Part shown: positions 30,814-42,008 of the stretch, piece after piece
Numbering within the stretch: position 1 is the stretch's first letter
How the letters are laid out: each line of letters begins with the position of its first letter
Notes under the pieces: model-generated
Database searches by the model: none
What the model was told of the DNA's origin: nothing
The model's input: only the letters and a program-made list of their open reading frames with translations
Source: Adenophora triphylla var. japonica
Taxonomy: Eukaryota; Streptophyta; Magnoliopsida; Asterales; Campanulaceae
Direction of reading: 5' to 3'
Length of the DNA stretch: 64,000 nt
NCBI GenBank assembly: GCA_022495995.1
Contig: JAFEMH010007474.1
Span: forward strand, 1-64,000
Position numbers and translations under genes: made by a program

Positions 30814-33800
30814 ATGGTGAAATCAAAAAAGGGAAAAGCCGCGAAAAATCTTCCGAGTTTACACGAGGACGGGGGTTTTCCGTGTGAAGGTTTGTTGACA
30901 AAACCGGATGAAGAAATCTGTATTTTCAACAACGAACTGATCGAATCTCTCAAAGATCGACACTGCTTCCCAGATTCTACCATCTTTAGGCCGTTCGATG
31001 TTCTTCTTAGGTCTGATTTCTTTTCCCCAAAATGGGTTTGTTTTTATGAGTATCCCTTTACTCAAGGTTTTTCCTACCCGTTCCCTGCAATGATAAATGA
31101 GTTTTTTAGAAAGACTAACCTTGCTTTTGTACAAGTGATGCCCATGGTTTGGAGGATCTTTTCTTGTGTCTTGAGGGTGAACCGTGAATTCGGTTTAGAT
31201 ATAGGTTTGAAGGAGTTAGCCTTTGTGTATGAACTCCAAACGTTTGGTTCCATGAGATACCTTCTTAAGACTAGGTCTGGAATGAAGCCCTTATTTTTTA
31301 AAGTCACTGTAAGTGATAGGGGTTGGAAATCGAAGTACTTTTTTGTTGAGAAGGACTCTTTGGAGGAAGGAGACTTCTTGGCGACTGAATGGAATATGGA
31401 AGGTACCCTCTTATAAATTCCAATTTTCTCTTCTTTCCCGCACTTACCTGTTGTAATTTTTCTGTTAGTTTTTGCAGCTATTGTTTGGGTAAAGCTTTTC
31501 CCTCCATCTCCTGAAACGATTGGGAAGGTGAACAGGGTGTTAGAGTTCTCAGAAGGGGAAAGATCCTTCCAACCTGGTGAAGACATAACCGTCTCTGAAA
31601 ATAAAGAGATACCACCCTCCACTGAAATGTCTAATGGTAAGATTATTTGATCTTTGTGTAACTTTTCTTGGTGTCTCTTGATTCTGCATTCTTCTGATAG
31701 TGTACTTCTTTCGACAGTTTCAAAATCAACTGCTGCTTTTTCTCTTAAAGACCTTCAGGACTTTGTGGGCCAAACCCAGTCGAGTAACCAGATGTTGGTG
31801 CCAAAAAGTAGGGGTGTAAATGGTTCGGTTTAGCTCGGTTTGGACAAATTTAGGAGCCAAACCGCTAGTATCGGTTTGGAAAAATTCCAAACCGAGCTGA
31901 GCTAAAAAAAAAAATCGAACCGAGCTGAGCTAAATCGGTTTAGCTCGGTTTAGCTCGGTTTGAACCGCGGTTTGAATCAACCAAACAAATTTACAACAAA
32001 AAAATAATATGTGCCACAAAAAATTAAAGACGAAAATTAGGATCAAAAAATCAAAACTAGCAAAGTACTGATCAGACCGCTTAGGAGAAGTAGGGAGCTC
32101 ATATAATTATACGTTAAATTAATTCTCGACACCATCTACAAAATCATACGTTTATACCACTATTTACTGTGATGTACTTTTTGGATTATAAATTCTCAGC
32201 CCACGGTGTGTTAGGGTTTTGAAGATCACATTTGCTTTCAAAAATGTAAACTTTGGTAATCTTAGAGAAGTTGGCCTTATGCAGGCTTACTTGGGCTAAG
32301 CTTTGAAAAATGTAAGCTTTGGTAATCTTTTCAAGTTTTAATAAATGAAATTATTTGATAGTGTCAGAGTAGATTAAGGAGCAGTTTTTGCACTTAGCTT
32401 TGGGACGATATGTACATCATAGACCGCTTATTGCACCTGTTAGGAAGTTTGAATCTATTAAAGACGAAAATTAGGATAAAAAAAAATAAGAACAAAAAAT
32501 CTGGGTAGGTTTATGCCTCCATTAGGAGTATGTGCCACAAAAGACTGCTTGGTAATGATCTAAACTAGCAAAGTACCGAAGAAAACACATAAACCACTAA
32601 ATGTAAGTTTCGGGTAAAGATACAATTTTAGCACAAAAAAGGGTAGTATCGTCTAAGTTAGGTGTATACAACATACCTCTACTTTTGTTCTCGACGGTGA
32701 GAAGGCGGCGACGGTGAGAGGCGGCGACGATGAGTGAGGGGGCGACGGTGAGATCTACTTTAGAGAGAAAAGGGGAAGAGAGAGAAGGCGACGGTGAGCG
32801 GCGGCGACGGTGAGAGGCGACGACGGTGAGTGAGCGGCGGCGACGGTGAGAGGCGACGACGGTGAGTGAGGCGGCGATGGTGAGATCTACTTTAGAGAGA
32901 GAAGGGGAAGAGAGAGAAGGAAAAGAGATATAATGAAAGTTCTCCAAGAGGCAGAGGTAATGTATTAAAGATTTTAGGGATTTGAAATAAATTAAAGGTA
33001 GGGATTAATTTGATTTGGAATGAATGGTTAGGATTATGGTTTATGGTGGTTTGGTTTGACTTCATAGCTCGGTTTCGTAGGTCGGTCTCGTAGCTCGATC
33101 TCGTAGCTCGATTTCGTAGCTCGGTTTCGTAGCTCGGTCTCGTAGCTCGGTTTGAAAGCTAAACGGTTTAGCTTGGCTCGGTTCGGCTCGGCTCGGCACC
33201 CTCAAACCGCAAGCTAAACCGAACCGCTCGGTTTGGCATTTTTTCAAACCGAGCTAAACCACTCAAATAAAAAAACCGAGCTAAACCCCACGGTTTAGCT
33301 CGGCTCGGTCTCAAACCGCGGTTTGAGCTAAACCGCTTACACCCCTACCAAAAAGGGAAATGGAGGCACCATCAGTAGGAGCCAGGTTGAAGAAGAGAAA
33401 AAGCAGTTCCAAGGAGGTAATAAATGTGGATGAAACAGGCCTAGGGGATGTGGAAGAAGCGCTGGCGAGGGTAGCAGTGGTAAGTTTTTTCTTTGGAAAA
33501 AAATAGTGTCTCGAAGGAGATAGTATATCCCTGGTTTTAACCCACTTTTTTGGGCTTTTTGCAGGGTGTTGATGTTGCTAAGGTGAGGATGAACGCTCTT
33601 GAGGAAAGGAATAGGAAGCTGGTGTTGGAGCTTATTCAAGTCAAAAAACAAAGGGATGTCGGGGCTACAAAAATTGGAGATTTGCAGAAGGTAGTGGAAA
33701 GCTTGATGACGGGGATGTCCTCCCTCCAAGACACAGAGTTGCAAGAGACTGAGGATTTAAAGAAGAGCATGATGGCCTTCGCTGCCCAGAGCATGGTTGC

Positions 33801-33987
33801 AATCAAGATTCAAATGATAGAGGAGTTCAATGTAGGGAAGCAAACAGAGTGGGATATTGAGCAACAACGTTCCCTCTTGAAGACTTTGGAAGCTAAGGGA
33901 GAGGAAGTAGGAGAAGGATCCTCTGCAGCCAAAGGCAATGGTATCTTGAATGAAGGAACAACATCAACGGCAGTAGCCACCCCGTGA
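30814..33987 (+). CDS. antisense spliced gene of the nested Tat element (four exons, hAT in exon 3)
   Basis: Exons 30814-31402, 31478-31636, 31718-31808 plus 33356-33479, and 33565-33987. All three introns are GT-AG and short (75, 81 and 85 bp). With the hAT and one TSD copy removed the exons join in one frame of 461 residues with no internal stop. Exons 1-3 (589, 159 and 215 nt) have exactly the same lengths in the host copy at 46614-48246. The first 200 residues (start MVKSKKGKAAKNLP) have a globular, Phe/Leu-rich domain (IFRPFDVLLRSDF, VMPMVWRIFSCVLRVNREFG). It resembles the plant 'putative gypsy type transposon' (Transposase_28-like) family; that similarity is judged by eye. Exon 4 encodes a coiled coil (NALEERNRKLVLELIQVKKQ). 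Function unknown. The hAT probably disables this copy. Confidence 0.75.
31801..31808. other. TSD (left) of the hAT element
   Basis: CCAAAAAG here and at 33348-33355. The host copy of the exon reads GTGCCTAAAAGGGAG with no insertion, giving an empty site for comparison. Confidence 0.9.
31809..33347. mobile_element. non-autonomous hAT-type element, 1539 bp
   Basis: Ends are TAGGGGTGTAA and TTACACCCCTA (11-bp perfect terminal inverted repeat), flanked by an 8-bp TSD, the hallmark of the hAT superfamily. The subterminal regions are packed with AGCTCGGTTT and its complement on both sides, as in hAT elements. The interior has no transposase; it holds a minisatellite at 32690-32880 (GGCGACGGTGAG variants). 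It sits in exon 3 of the antisense gene. Confidence 0.92.
32690..32885. repeat. GGCGACGGTGAG minisatellite inside the hAT element
   Basis: Tandem variants of GGCGGCGACGGTGAG occur, including a duplicated block around GATCTACTTTAGAGAGA (32750 and 32884). Open frames across it are by-products of the repeat. Confidence 0.75.
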
Positions 33988-34979
33988 AGGAATATGGTAA
34001 AAAAAAATTGGTTTGAAAACTTTGGTGCGAAATACTTTGGTTTTAAATGGGCTGTGTCCCAAAGACAATCTTTTTTGGTTTGTAATGGACCCATAAGGGT
34101 CAAGACAATATGTTTTTCAAGTGTTGGGTTGGTCCAACACTTTTTATGCTTTCTGTAGAAAAATCTTTACTTGGGTTTTGGAAAAAACTTTCCCCAAGTA
34201 TCTCTATGAAAAAATGTTTTAAGAAGTTGATATGTTATATTCTTCGTAGATGGTAACATCTTGCGAGTGGATGTAGAAATCCTTTGCAATTACGTAGATT
34301 GACATGTAAATGTCAATAACCGTTTGTACTTAGATGACACGTAAGTGTCATAACCATTTGTAAAGATATTAGGGTCTAACACATTGATTGAGTGATGATG
34401 GGTAATTCGTATATATTAAACATACGGGCCCACCACACACCTCAATCAAGGTTGACATCGTGCGCTCCAGGCGAGGTGTTTAAACCTTAAAGCGGTGAAA
34501 GAAAGTAATTTCTTTAAACCTTTGAAGGGATTAAGTACCTTAAACGGAGGTGAGATGGCCAGTCTCAAAACGGTTGTTTTCACGAGGACTTGTACTGAAT
34601 TTGGAGACTTCTATTTCTTGCAAAATAACAAGTTAATGAAAGATTTCGACATCTTTTCTGACGTCACATTTTATTTGATAAAAGAACTATATGAATACTT
34701 TTTAAATAAAGAGTAAGAGATAGTCCGTACCTGATTTAAGATGTTAAGTTCCTGGGAGGATGCTTACATCTTAACCAATGAGTTTTATTCTAATGCTTCT
34801 TATTTCCTTGCAAAACAGAAACATGTTAGAGGTGGGCGTTAGCTTAGCTAACGTCCCTCCGATGCTTAAGTCAGTAATTATTCAAGAATAGAAAAAATGG
34901 AAACAAGTACTTTTATTGAACTTAGTATGGTAAAGATCGTACCTTGTTTTTATTTGCATTGTAAAATAATCACGCAAAC
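33988..34979. other. spacer between convergent antisense gene and pol (nested copy)
   Basis: Non-coding. It contains the near-perfect palindrome at 34835-34855 (GGCGTTAGCT arms, one mismatch), whose perfect form lies in the host copy at 45710-45730. The region separates the 3' ends of two genes that face each other. Confidence 0.6.
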
Positions 34980-36715
34980 TTACATAAAGTAGGCTTTGAG
35001 GTGGATTGCGTTCCAGCTTCTGGGAATCCTTGCTCCTTCTAGAGTCGATAGCCAATAGGAACCTTTACCTGCTTCAACATCCACTAGGTATGGCCCTTCC
35101 CATTTGGGAGCCATCTTTCCAAAGATTGGGCTCTCTTGTGTTCTGAAACACCTTACGCAAGACTAGATCACCAACTTGGAATTTTTGCAACCTCACATTC
35201 TTGTTGTAGGATCTTGCAATCTTCTGCTGATATGCTGCTATCCTGATTTTAGCAAGGTCCCTTAGTTCGTCAATGGTGTCTAGATCGTGACTTAGGTTGG
35301 CATCATTTTGTTCAGGTGTCACCATCTTGAATCTGGCAGTGGGGACGACAACTTCTGCTGGAATGACCGCTTCCGCTCCAAACACTAAAGAATTGGGGGT
35401 TTGACCTGTTGCGTTCTTTGGTGTGGTTCTATCTGCCCATAGGACAAAGGGAAGCTCTTCTGCCCATCTTCCTTTCTTTTGATCTAGCCTCTTCTTTAGG
35501 TTATTGATGATTATTTTGTTGCTTGATTCTGCCTGGCCATTAGCTTGAGGATGGACAGGTGAAGATGTCACCATCTTAACTCCCCACCTAGTGAGAAAAT
35601 CTTGGGTCTTCTTGCTGATGAATTGAGAGCCGTTGTCACATATTATTTCAGATGTGATGCCAAACCTACTAAATATATTTCTCTTAATGAAGGATATAAC
35701 TTCCTTATCACGAACTTGCACATAGGATTCAGCCTCAACCCATTTAGAGAAATAATCAATCATAACAAGCAAGAAAACTTTTCCCCCAGGAGCTTTAGGC
35801 AATTTACCCATTATATCCATTCCCCATCTCATGAACGACCAAGTAGAGAGGATTGGATGAAGCAATTCTGCGGGCATATGCAAGATGCTGCTATGTCTTT
35901 GGCAGGAATCACATTTCTTGGCAAAGATGGTAGCATCTTGTCGCATTGTTGGCCAGTAATAACCCATCCTCAGAGCTTTCGTAGATAAGCTTCTGCCCCC
36001 AGAATGGTTACCACATGATCCTTCATGTAGTTCTCTTAGGACTTCTTTAGCTTGGTCGGCTTTGAGACATCTCAAATATGGTCCTGCAAATGATTTCTTA
36101 AATAGCACATTATCTATTAATATAAATCTTGAAATCCTTACCCTGAATGTTCTGGCATTCTTTTCTTCATCAGGGATAGTGCCATCTTGGAGATATTTAA
36201 TTATTGGCGTCGTCCAAGATATCTCCATCCGACTATCAGGGATCTCATCATCTATACAAAATAAGTCTAACCTTTCCACAGCAGGGATGTCAACATGTAT
36301 GATTGGGATATTAGTCTGAGATAAGCTTTTGAAAGCTGATCCAAGATTAGCCAATGCATCTGCTTGAGATTTATCTTCTCGGGGTATTTGTTCGAAAGAG
36401 AATATTTGAAATTTGCTCGCCTGAATTTTTACTATGCCCAAATAAGCTGTCATCTTGGGATTTTTTTTCTGTATAGGAACTGTTAAAATGATTTACAAGT
36501 AATAATGAATCACTATATACCTGTATTGCTTTGATGTTCATGTCTAGAGCCACGGATAGGCCCACGATTAAGGCTTCGTACTCTGCCTCATTATTAGTGG
36601 CTTTAAAATCACAACTAATGGCCTGGGGTATGATGTCCCCTTGTGGTGACTTTAGGACAACACCTAACCCTGTGCCCCTCATATTAGAAGCACCATCTGT
36701 GAATAGAGTCCACAT
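34980..36715 (-). pseudogene. Tat archaeal-type RNase H and integrase (nested copy)
   Basis: The minus strand from 36715 reads WTLFTDGASNMRGTGLGVVL and TNNEAEYEALIVGL, the second, archaeal-type RNase H of Tat elements. After a frameshift near 36465 (T-run) the connection and integrase follow: the HHCC zinc-binding region (GNHSGGRSL, CDSCQRH), and the catalytic core with [17 protein letters not shown] and NGQAESSNK carrying the D, D and E residues. A C-terminal WEGPYLVD-type GPY/F module ends at the stop 34980-34982. A one-base insertion near 35120 shifts the frame before the end. There is no chromodomain. Confidence 0.9.
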
Positions 36716-36733
36716 CCTCAGGGTGTCCCTGTC

Positions 36734-39381
36734 TTAGAGTTGTTGGACCTCAAGTGCTACTTCAGGTTGCATACTTGGACTAAAGTCTGCCACAAAATCT
36801 GCAAGTGCTTGTGATTTTATCGCTGTTCTAGGCTCATATTTGATGTCATAAGTGCTTAATTGAACGGACCACTTGGCCATCCTTCCTGACATTTCTGGTT
36901 TTCTCATTACACTTTTTATTGGATAGTTAGTACGAATGACAATAACATGAGTTTCAAAATAATGCCTTAACTTAATTGAAGTAGAAATTAAATCTAATAT
37001 TAATTTTTCAAGGTGTGAATACCTGGTTTCCGCATCGAGCAATGTATTACTTATGTAGTATATTGGCTGCTGGATGCCATCTTGATTACGGACCAGGACG
37101 ACACTAACTGCGGTTTCAGAGACAGCTAAGTAGACACACAATGGCTCACCTTCTTGAGGCTTTGAAAGAAGGGGAGGTGTTGATAGGTACAACTTCAAAT
37201 CTTGAAAGGCTTGTTCATGCTTATCAGTCCACTCGAACCTAGAATTCTTCTTTAAGATGTCATAGAACGGTTTGCCTCTGTCTGAGGATTTTGAGATGAA
37301 TCGATTCAATGCTGCCACCTTCCCTGTCAATCTTTGAACATCTTTTATTGATTTGGGTGACGTTAAGTTGATGATTGCTCTGATCTTCTCCGGGCTTTCT
37401 TCTATCCCTCTTTGTGTCACCATGTAGCCCAAGAATTTCCCGGACTTCGTGCCAAAATTGCACTTTGCTAGGTTCAGCTTCATGTTGAACTTGTCTAGGA
37501 TGTTGAATGCTTGAGCAAGATCTCGAACAAGATCTTCAGCTTTCTTTGACTTTATCACCATATCGTCAAAGTATACTTCCATAGTGTCCCCAATCTGCTC
37601 TTTGAACATCATGTTGACTAGCCTCTGGTATGTAGCACCTGCATTCTTAGTCCAAAAGGCATTGCAATGTAACAATAAATACCTGTTGGGGTGATGAAGG
37701 CGGTATCCTCTTGGTCGGATGGCTCTATCTGGATTTGCTGGAATCCTGAAGACGCATCTAGGAAAGTCAAAACTTCATGTCCACAAGTAGCATCTACCAG
37801 AGTATCAATGTGTGGCAAGGGGAAAGGATCTTTTGGACAAGCTTTGTTTAAGTCTGTGAAGTCAACACAAACTCTCCATTTTCCGTTCCTCTTTTCTACT
37901 ACCACCACATTTGCTAGCCATCTTGGGTAATTGACCTCTCTGATCATTTTAGCTTTCAGTAGTCTATCCACTTTTTCTTGAATGATAATAGTACTTTCTT
38001 GTGCGAACTTTCTTCTCTTTTGGTGGATCGGTCTGAAAGATGGATTGATGTTGAGTTTATGGGTGATTATATCCTTACTGATGCCTGTCATATCTTCATG
38101 TTTCCATGCGAAGCTTTTAATTCTGCTCTGTAAGAGTTTGATAAGGTCTTCTTCTATTTTGATAAATCTTAGGGTCCGATTTCGGATATCTTCCATTTTC
38201 TTGCACGGGTTCATCACCAGATCCTCATAGTAAGGGGAATCTTTCTTCAAGCCCATTTTGAAGGCTTCTGCAGCTGTTGCCATGTCCAGGTTGGGGATTT
38301 CCAAGACTTCTTTATTAAACCTGTTGACAAAGTCTTTTAATGCTTCCGTGGGTTGTTGAGTGATACGATAAAGGTCGCTGGTGAGCTTTTCAAATTGCCG
38401 GCTGCAAGAAAATTGATTGTTGAAGAGGTTGACAAGTTGAGCGAATGAGCCAATAGAACCAGGAGGTTGACGGATCAGCCACTTCAATGCCGGGCCTACT
38501 AATGTTGAACCGAATCCTAGACACAAACAAGCTTCACGAAACTGGAGCGGGATGCGAACGATCTCCATCTTTTCTTGGTAGTGAGCGACATGCTCCTCAG
38601 GATCTGAACTTCCATCATATAACTTCATGGCAGGAACGCTGAATCCTTTCGGGATGTCGACATGTGCAATTGCTGGAGTAAAGCAAGATTGATTGTAACA
38701 TGTCGGGGAGACTTGTTGGATAGGCGGGGTGACACCAGGCACATTCATGATCATGTCTCTCAATTCCAGAAGCTGATTCGCAACGTAGGTTCCTGTAAAA
38801 GGGTTAGTGGTACGAGCAGTATTATCTAAAGCAGGATTATTGTTGAAGTTAACGAAAGGATTAACATTATCTGTAGAGGATGTCAGAACAGTGCTATTAG
38901 TGAGGATGGGCCCTTCTGGAAAGGTCATCCTGTAGGCACTGGTAGCTAAGGGTGTTGACATTGCCACAGAAGTAGTAATAGGAGGGGAAGATGTTGACAT
39001 CCATATAGATGAATCCATTGGTAGGAATTCATTGAAAGTTTGAGGGCTATTCCCAGTGTTGAAATCAAGGACTCTAGGACGGTAAGGAGAAACATTATCC
39101 ATTCTTTTGGAAAGTAACTCCTGCTCCTTTTGCACCTTGATCAAGCTTTCGGCTATCACGGAGGTGCTATTCTGTTAATGATCTAGCTGATTCTTCATCT
39201 GCATTAGCATGCTCTTGATCTCAAGATCAGGAGATGGTGACATCTGCTTCTTGCCAGAATTCACAGGAGGAGGAGGAGGCAATGTTTCTTGGCCTCCGGC
39301 TGTCGACCGGCTACTGGTTTGAGGATTCAGACTGCTAGGAAGGGCTTTGGTGACGGCGAAAGTCAAAGGTTGGGTAGACAT
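36734..39381 (-). pseudogene. Tat gag fused to RT and RNase H (nested copy)
   Basis: ATG at 39381, with a nonsense TAA near 39174. The gag domain runs to RFIKIEED near 38150. The next codons are LIKLLQSRIKSFAWKHEDM, which belong just before RT. The zinc knuckle and the whole protease are therefore missing, in frame, relative to the plus-strand copy (deletion of roughly 1.2 kb). RT is well preserved (RNGKWRVCVDFTDLN, LTFLDASSGFQQIQ, catalytic YFDDM), with a frameshift near 37650. The conventional RNase H ends at about 36735. Without protease this copy could not process its own polyprotein. Confidence 0.9.
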
Positions 39382-39421
39382 TGTAGAAACGTAAGAATTT
39401 TGAACCAATTAAAAAACCAAT

Positions 39422-39440
39422 GGCCCCTCGGTGGGCGCCA
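39422..39440 (-). other. primer-binding site (inner LTR of nested element)
   Basis: On the minus strand TGGCGCCCACCGAGGGGCC, identical to the host Tat primer site and adjoining the LTR at 39444. Confidence 0.85.
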
Positions 39441-39443
39441 AAC

Positions 39444-40023
39444 TGTTTTGGTAAAAAACAATCAATAAAGAAGAAATTTGAAATGAAACGAAGGAGGGTG
39501 CAATGGAATAAAATTGGTGCAATAATGTAATCAAGATGGCTCGGTCATGTAACGAGGAAAACCCTTGAGATAACTATCTCGCCGGCACAAAACCTCGGAA
39601 GGTGATTATGAGCACCTACCTTCCCAAACAATTGTATTATCAATGAATTACAAGGTAGAAAGCTATGGCGGATTACAACGTGCTCTTGAGCTATGTGAGT
39701 GTAATGTGTGTGTATATGTGTTCGTGTCTTTTTCTCTCCAGCCATGAGCTTTAAATAATAAAAAGAAAACAGAAAAAATCAAATCCTAACCAACTCCCCT
39801 ACAATCTCGGTAAGTCATCCTCATCTTGACTTAGTCTTCGATCCGTTGAAAGGAGTCTGTTGGTCATGGCTTTTCTCACGTGCTTTTTTATCCCTGTGAT
39901 AAAATATAACAGAAATAAATAATTGTTATTAAATAAATAATTTTTACCTTGCCCTCGAGTGTGAAGATGTTGACATGCTGATAAGAACTCAAGATGCATC
40001 AATCCTTAATTTTACCCATGACA
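39444..40023 (-). repeat. middle LTR of the nested Tat composite
   Basis: 580 bp, minus orientation. It differs from the two outer LTRs at several shared positions and has no TSD partner: its left flank is internal sequence and its right flank is gag. It is the 5' LTR of an inner element that lost its own 3' end. Confidence 0.88.
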
Positions 40024-40531
40024 TAGAGGATGTCAGAACGGTGCTATTAGTGAAGATAGGCCCTTCTGGAAAAGTCATCCTGTAGGTACTGTTGGCTAAG
40101 GTTGTTGACATCGCCACAGAGGTCGCAATGGGCGGAGAAGATGTCGACATCCTAACAGATGAAGCCATTGGAAGGAATTCATTGAAAGTTTGAGAGCTGT
40201 CCCCAATGTTGAAATCAAGGATTCTAGGACGGTAAGGAGAAACATCATCCATTCTTTTGGAAAGTAACTCCTGCTCCTTTTGCACCTTGATCAAGCTTTC
40301 GATTATCAAGGAGGTGCTATTCTGTTGACGACCCAGCTGATTCTTCATTTGCATCAGCATGCTCTTGATCTCAAGATCAGGAGATGGCGACATCTGCTTC
40401 TTGCCAGAACTCACAGGAGGAGGAGGAGGCAATGTTTCTTGGCCTCCGGTTGTCGACCGGTTACTGGTTTGAGGATTCATACTGCTAGGAAGGGTTTTGG
40501 TGACGGCGGAAGTCAAAGGTTGAGTAGACAT
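40024..40531 (-). pseudogene. truncated Tat gag start (outer nested element)
   Basis: ATG at 40531 (MSTQPLTSAVTKTLPSSMNP). It covers only the proline-rich N-terminal 160 or so residues before the middle LTR interrupts it. It is intact over its length. Confidence 0.9.
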
Positions 40532-40572
40532 GGTAGAAAACGTAAGAATATTGAACCAATTAAAAAACTAAT

Positions 40573-40591
40573 GGCCCCTCGGTGGGCACCA
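40573..40591 (-). other. primer-binding site (outer LTR of nested element)
   Basis: On the minus strand TGGTGCCCACCGAGGGGCC, the tRNA-Lys-type site with one transition, next to the LTR at 40595. Confidence 0.8.
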
Positions 40592-40859
40592 AACTGTTTT
40601 GGTAAAAAACAATCAACAATGAAGAAATTTGAAATGAAACGAAGGAGGGTGCAATGGAATAAAATTGGTGCAATAATGTAATCAAGATGGCTCGGTCATG
40701 TAACGAGGAAAGCCCTTGAGATAACTATCTCGCCGGCACAAAACCTCGGGAGGTGATTATGAGCACCTACCTTCCCAAACAATTGTATTATCAATGAATT
40801 ACAAGGTAAAAATTTATGGCGGATTGCAACGTGTTCTTGAGCCACTACTACATTTCTGA

Positions 40860-41130
40860 CCTAATGTAACGCCAATTTTCGTTGCATTAGGGCCCAAAAA
40901 CCGTTACATTAGGCCTAATGTAACGCCAAATGGCCGTTGCATTCTCTTGCGTTGCATTAGGTCTAATGCAACGACATAGTAAGCTAATGTAACGCCAGAG
41001 CTTTGGCTTTGCATCAGGTAAATACTGATGCAACGCCAATTTTAAAACTATATGAACACCTAATGCAACGCCAAAAAGAACCTAATGCAACACCAATTTA
41101 AAAAGTGGTTGAATACCTAATGTAACGCCA
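40860..41130 (+). repeat. left subterminal repeats of the CACTA element
   Basis: About ten copies of CTAATGYAACGCC, a few inverted. CCTAATGTAACGCCA and CCTAATGCAACGCCA alternate. They mirror the right-end repeats. Confidence 0.85.
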
Positions 41131-41201
41131 AAAAGTAGATGAGTCCCTAAAATTTATTACATAATTTCACAATTTTATTAATTTTTTTAATTTTCTTTTT
41201 T

Positions 41202-41203
<2 letters not shown>

Positions 41204-41287
<84 letters not shown>
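41204..41287. repeat. (TA)n microsatellite
   Basis: An almost pure run of about 42 TA units in the AT-rich core of the CACTA element. Confidence 0.98.
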
Positions 41288-41289
<2 letters not shown>

Positions 41290-42008
41290 TTAATAATACA
41301 TAATATCAAAAAAGTAAATATTTTTATATTATATACTTTTATTTCTTTAAAAAATATTAGTAATAATACTTAATAATAATACTAATAATGATGCTATTAT
41401 TAATAATACTTAATAATAATACTAATAATTTAAACTATAAAATAATATTATGTCTAATATCAATAATATTTATTATCAATAATATTTATTAATGAATTAT
41501 TAAAATTAATTAATTAATATTAATAATAGTACTAATAATTAATTATGCCTAATAAATTTTTAAAAAAACTTCCTTACCAAAAAAAGTCTAAAATATTTAT
41601 ATCAATTCAAAAATAAATTTTAAAAAAAAAATAATACTTAATAATAATATTAATAATAACTAGTAAGAATACATAATATCAAAAAAGTAAATGTTTTTAT
41701 ATTATATACTTTTATTGTTAACTATTCAATTAAATAATTTAATATATTAATAATTATTATTATATAATTAATAATACTAATGTTGTTAATTAATAATAAT
41801 ATTCATTAATTCAATAATTTAAACTTCTAAGAAATATTAATATACCTAAGTAATAATTGATAGAAATATTTAGTTAATTTCTAACTTATTTTATATAATT
41901 TTTTAAAAAAAACTTCCTTACAAAAAAATGTCTAAAATATTTATCTCAATTCAAAAATAAATAAAAAATAATAATTATACTTTTAAAATATTAATAATAC
42001 TTGTAGGA

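Noticed and set aside
32597..32947. Minus-strand 116-codon frame in the hAT element
   Set aside because: It is encoded by the GGCGACGGTGAG minisatellite and does not resemble a transposase.
35602..36319. Plus-strand open frames of 85-128 codons
   Set aside because: They are shadows of the minus-strand integrase and RNase H, which show clear catalytic motifs.
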